Positions 63,908-64,000 of a DNA stretch of 64,000 nt are shown piece by piece. This DNA is from Roseiarcus sp963780825 (GTDB lineage: Bacteria; Pseudomonadota; Alphaproteobacteria; Rhizobiales; Beijerinckiaceae). Both the position numbers and the translations under genes were made by a program. Each line of letters opens with the position of its first letter. The first letter of the stretch is position 1. The notes below the pieces were generated by a model that saw nothing but the letters and a program-made list of their open reading frames with translations, had not been told where the DNA came from and did not search any database. The stretch spans positions 434,001 through 498,000 of the forward strand of contig CAWADL010000005.1 in assembly GCA_963780825.1 (NCBI GenBank). The letters are read 5' to 3'.

Positions 63908-63935
63908 GGAGCGTCGGCCTGGAGGCCGACGCTCC
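63908..63935. repeat. GC-rich hairpin repeat (gcgtcggcc family, copy 2)
   Basis: A perfect 12-base stem (ggagcgtcggcc / ggccgacgctcc) encloses a 4-base loop (tgga), two bases after the cobO stop. The same core occurs at 3202-3265. It may also end cobO transcription. Confidence 0.75.
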
Positions 63936-63945
63936 GAGGCTCCAA

Positions 63946-63973
63946 TTGACAGCCTCTTCAGCCGAACTATGAT
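63946..63973 (+). promoter_or_regulatory. Predicted sigma-70 promoter facing right
   Basis: TTGACA (63946-63951) and TATGAT (63968-63973) are separated by 16 bases. This is a near-consensus promoter that should drive a gene beyond the right edge. The start of that gene is not in the window. Confidence 0.6.
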
Positions 63974-64000
63974 GTAACTCCGCATCGCTTCGGGCGCGGA

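Overview
The window is GC-rich DNA from an alphaproteobacterium, most likely of the order Hyphomicrobiales (Rhizobiales). The evidence is the left-edge order murA end - DUF2948 - hisD - UPF0262, a full-length aerobic (CobG/CobN) cobalamin operon, heavy use of ATGA/GTGA/TTGA coupled starts, and a dispersed ~110-bp 'attgcgag' palindromic repeat. I found no rRNA, tRNA, IS element, phage or CRISPR array.

Layout. 1-5777: housekeeping genes (murA end, DUF2948, hisD, UPF0262, a TauE/SafE exporter, pyridoxal kinase, PhzF-like isomerase, NUDIX hydrolase). 5778-9024: a broken ribbon-helix-helix gene, an SDR, and a coupled cytochrome b561/catalase-like pair. 9025-18497 (minus): a mostly coupled catabolic operon with a Rieske oxygenase, class II aldolase, TIM-barrel isomerase, membrane di-iron desaturase/hydroxylase, polyamine-type ABC importer and PYROXD2-like FAD enzyme; its substrate is unknown. 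18710-24358: a divergent sugar locus with an FGGY kinase and a TrpA-like lyase on the minus strand facing an RbsBAC-type ABC importer on the plus strand. 24592-28097: oleate hydratase followed by a di-heme cytochrome of the RoxA/oleate-dioxygenase type. 28300-42230: a sugar-acid island with a TPP enzyme, three enolase-superfamily dehydratases, a Dpp-type ABC transporter, a uronate-dehydrogenase-like epimerase, an RraA-type aldolase and an SMP-30 lactonase. 42255-50216: a TetR regulator divergent from an SDR and thioesterase, then a biotin-dependent acyl-CoA carboxylase, MaoC hydratase and acyl-CoA dehydrogenase. 50347-63906: aerobic cobalamin biosynthesis (cobB, M, E, L, J, I, H, G, N, W and a DUF1636 protein on the minus strand, cobK and cobO on the plus strand) behind a cobalamin riboswitch with a recognisable promoter.

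A caution for the whole window: I count about 34 apparent single-base frameshifts in genes that are otherwise well conserved (hisD, cobN, cobW, mannonate dehydratase, RraA, oleate hydratase and others), several in compensating pairs. Indel errors in the assembly explain this better than gene decay, so I give these genes their full span as CDS and note where the frame breaks.
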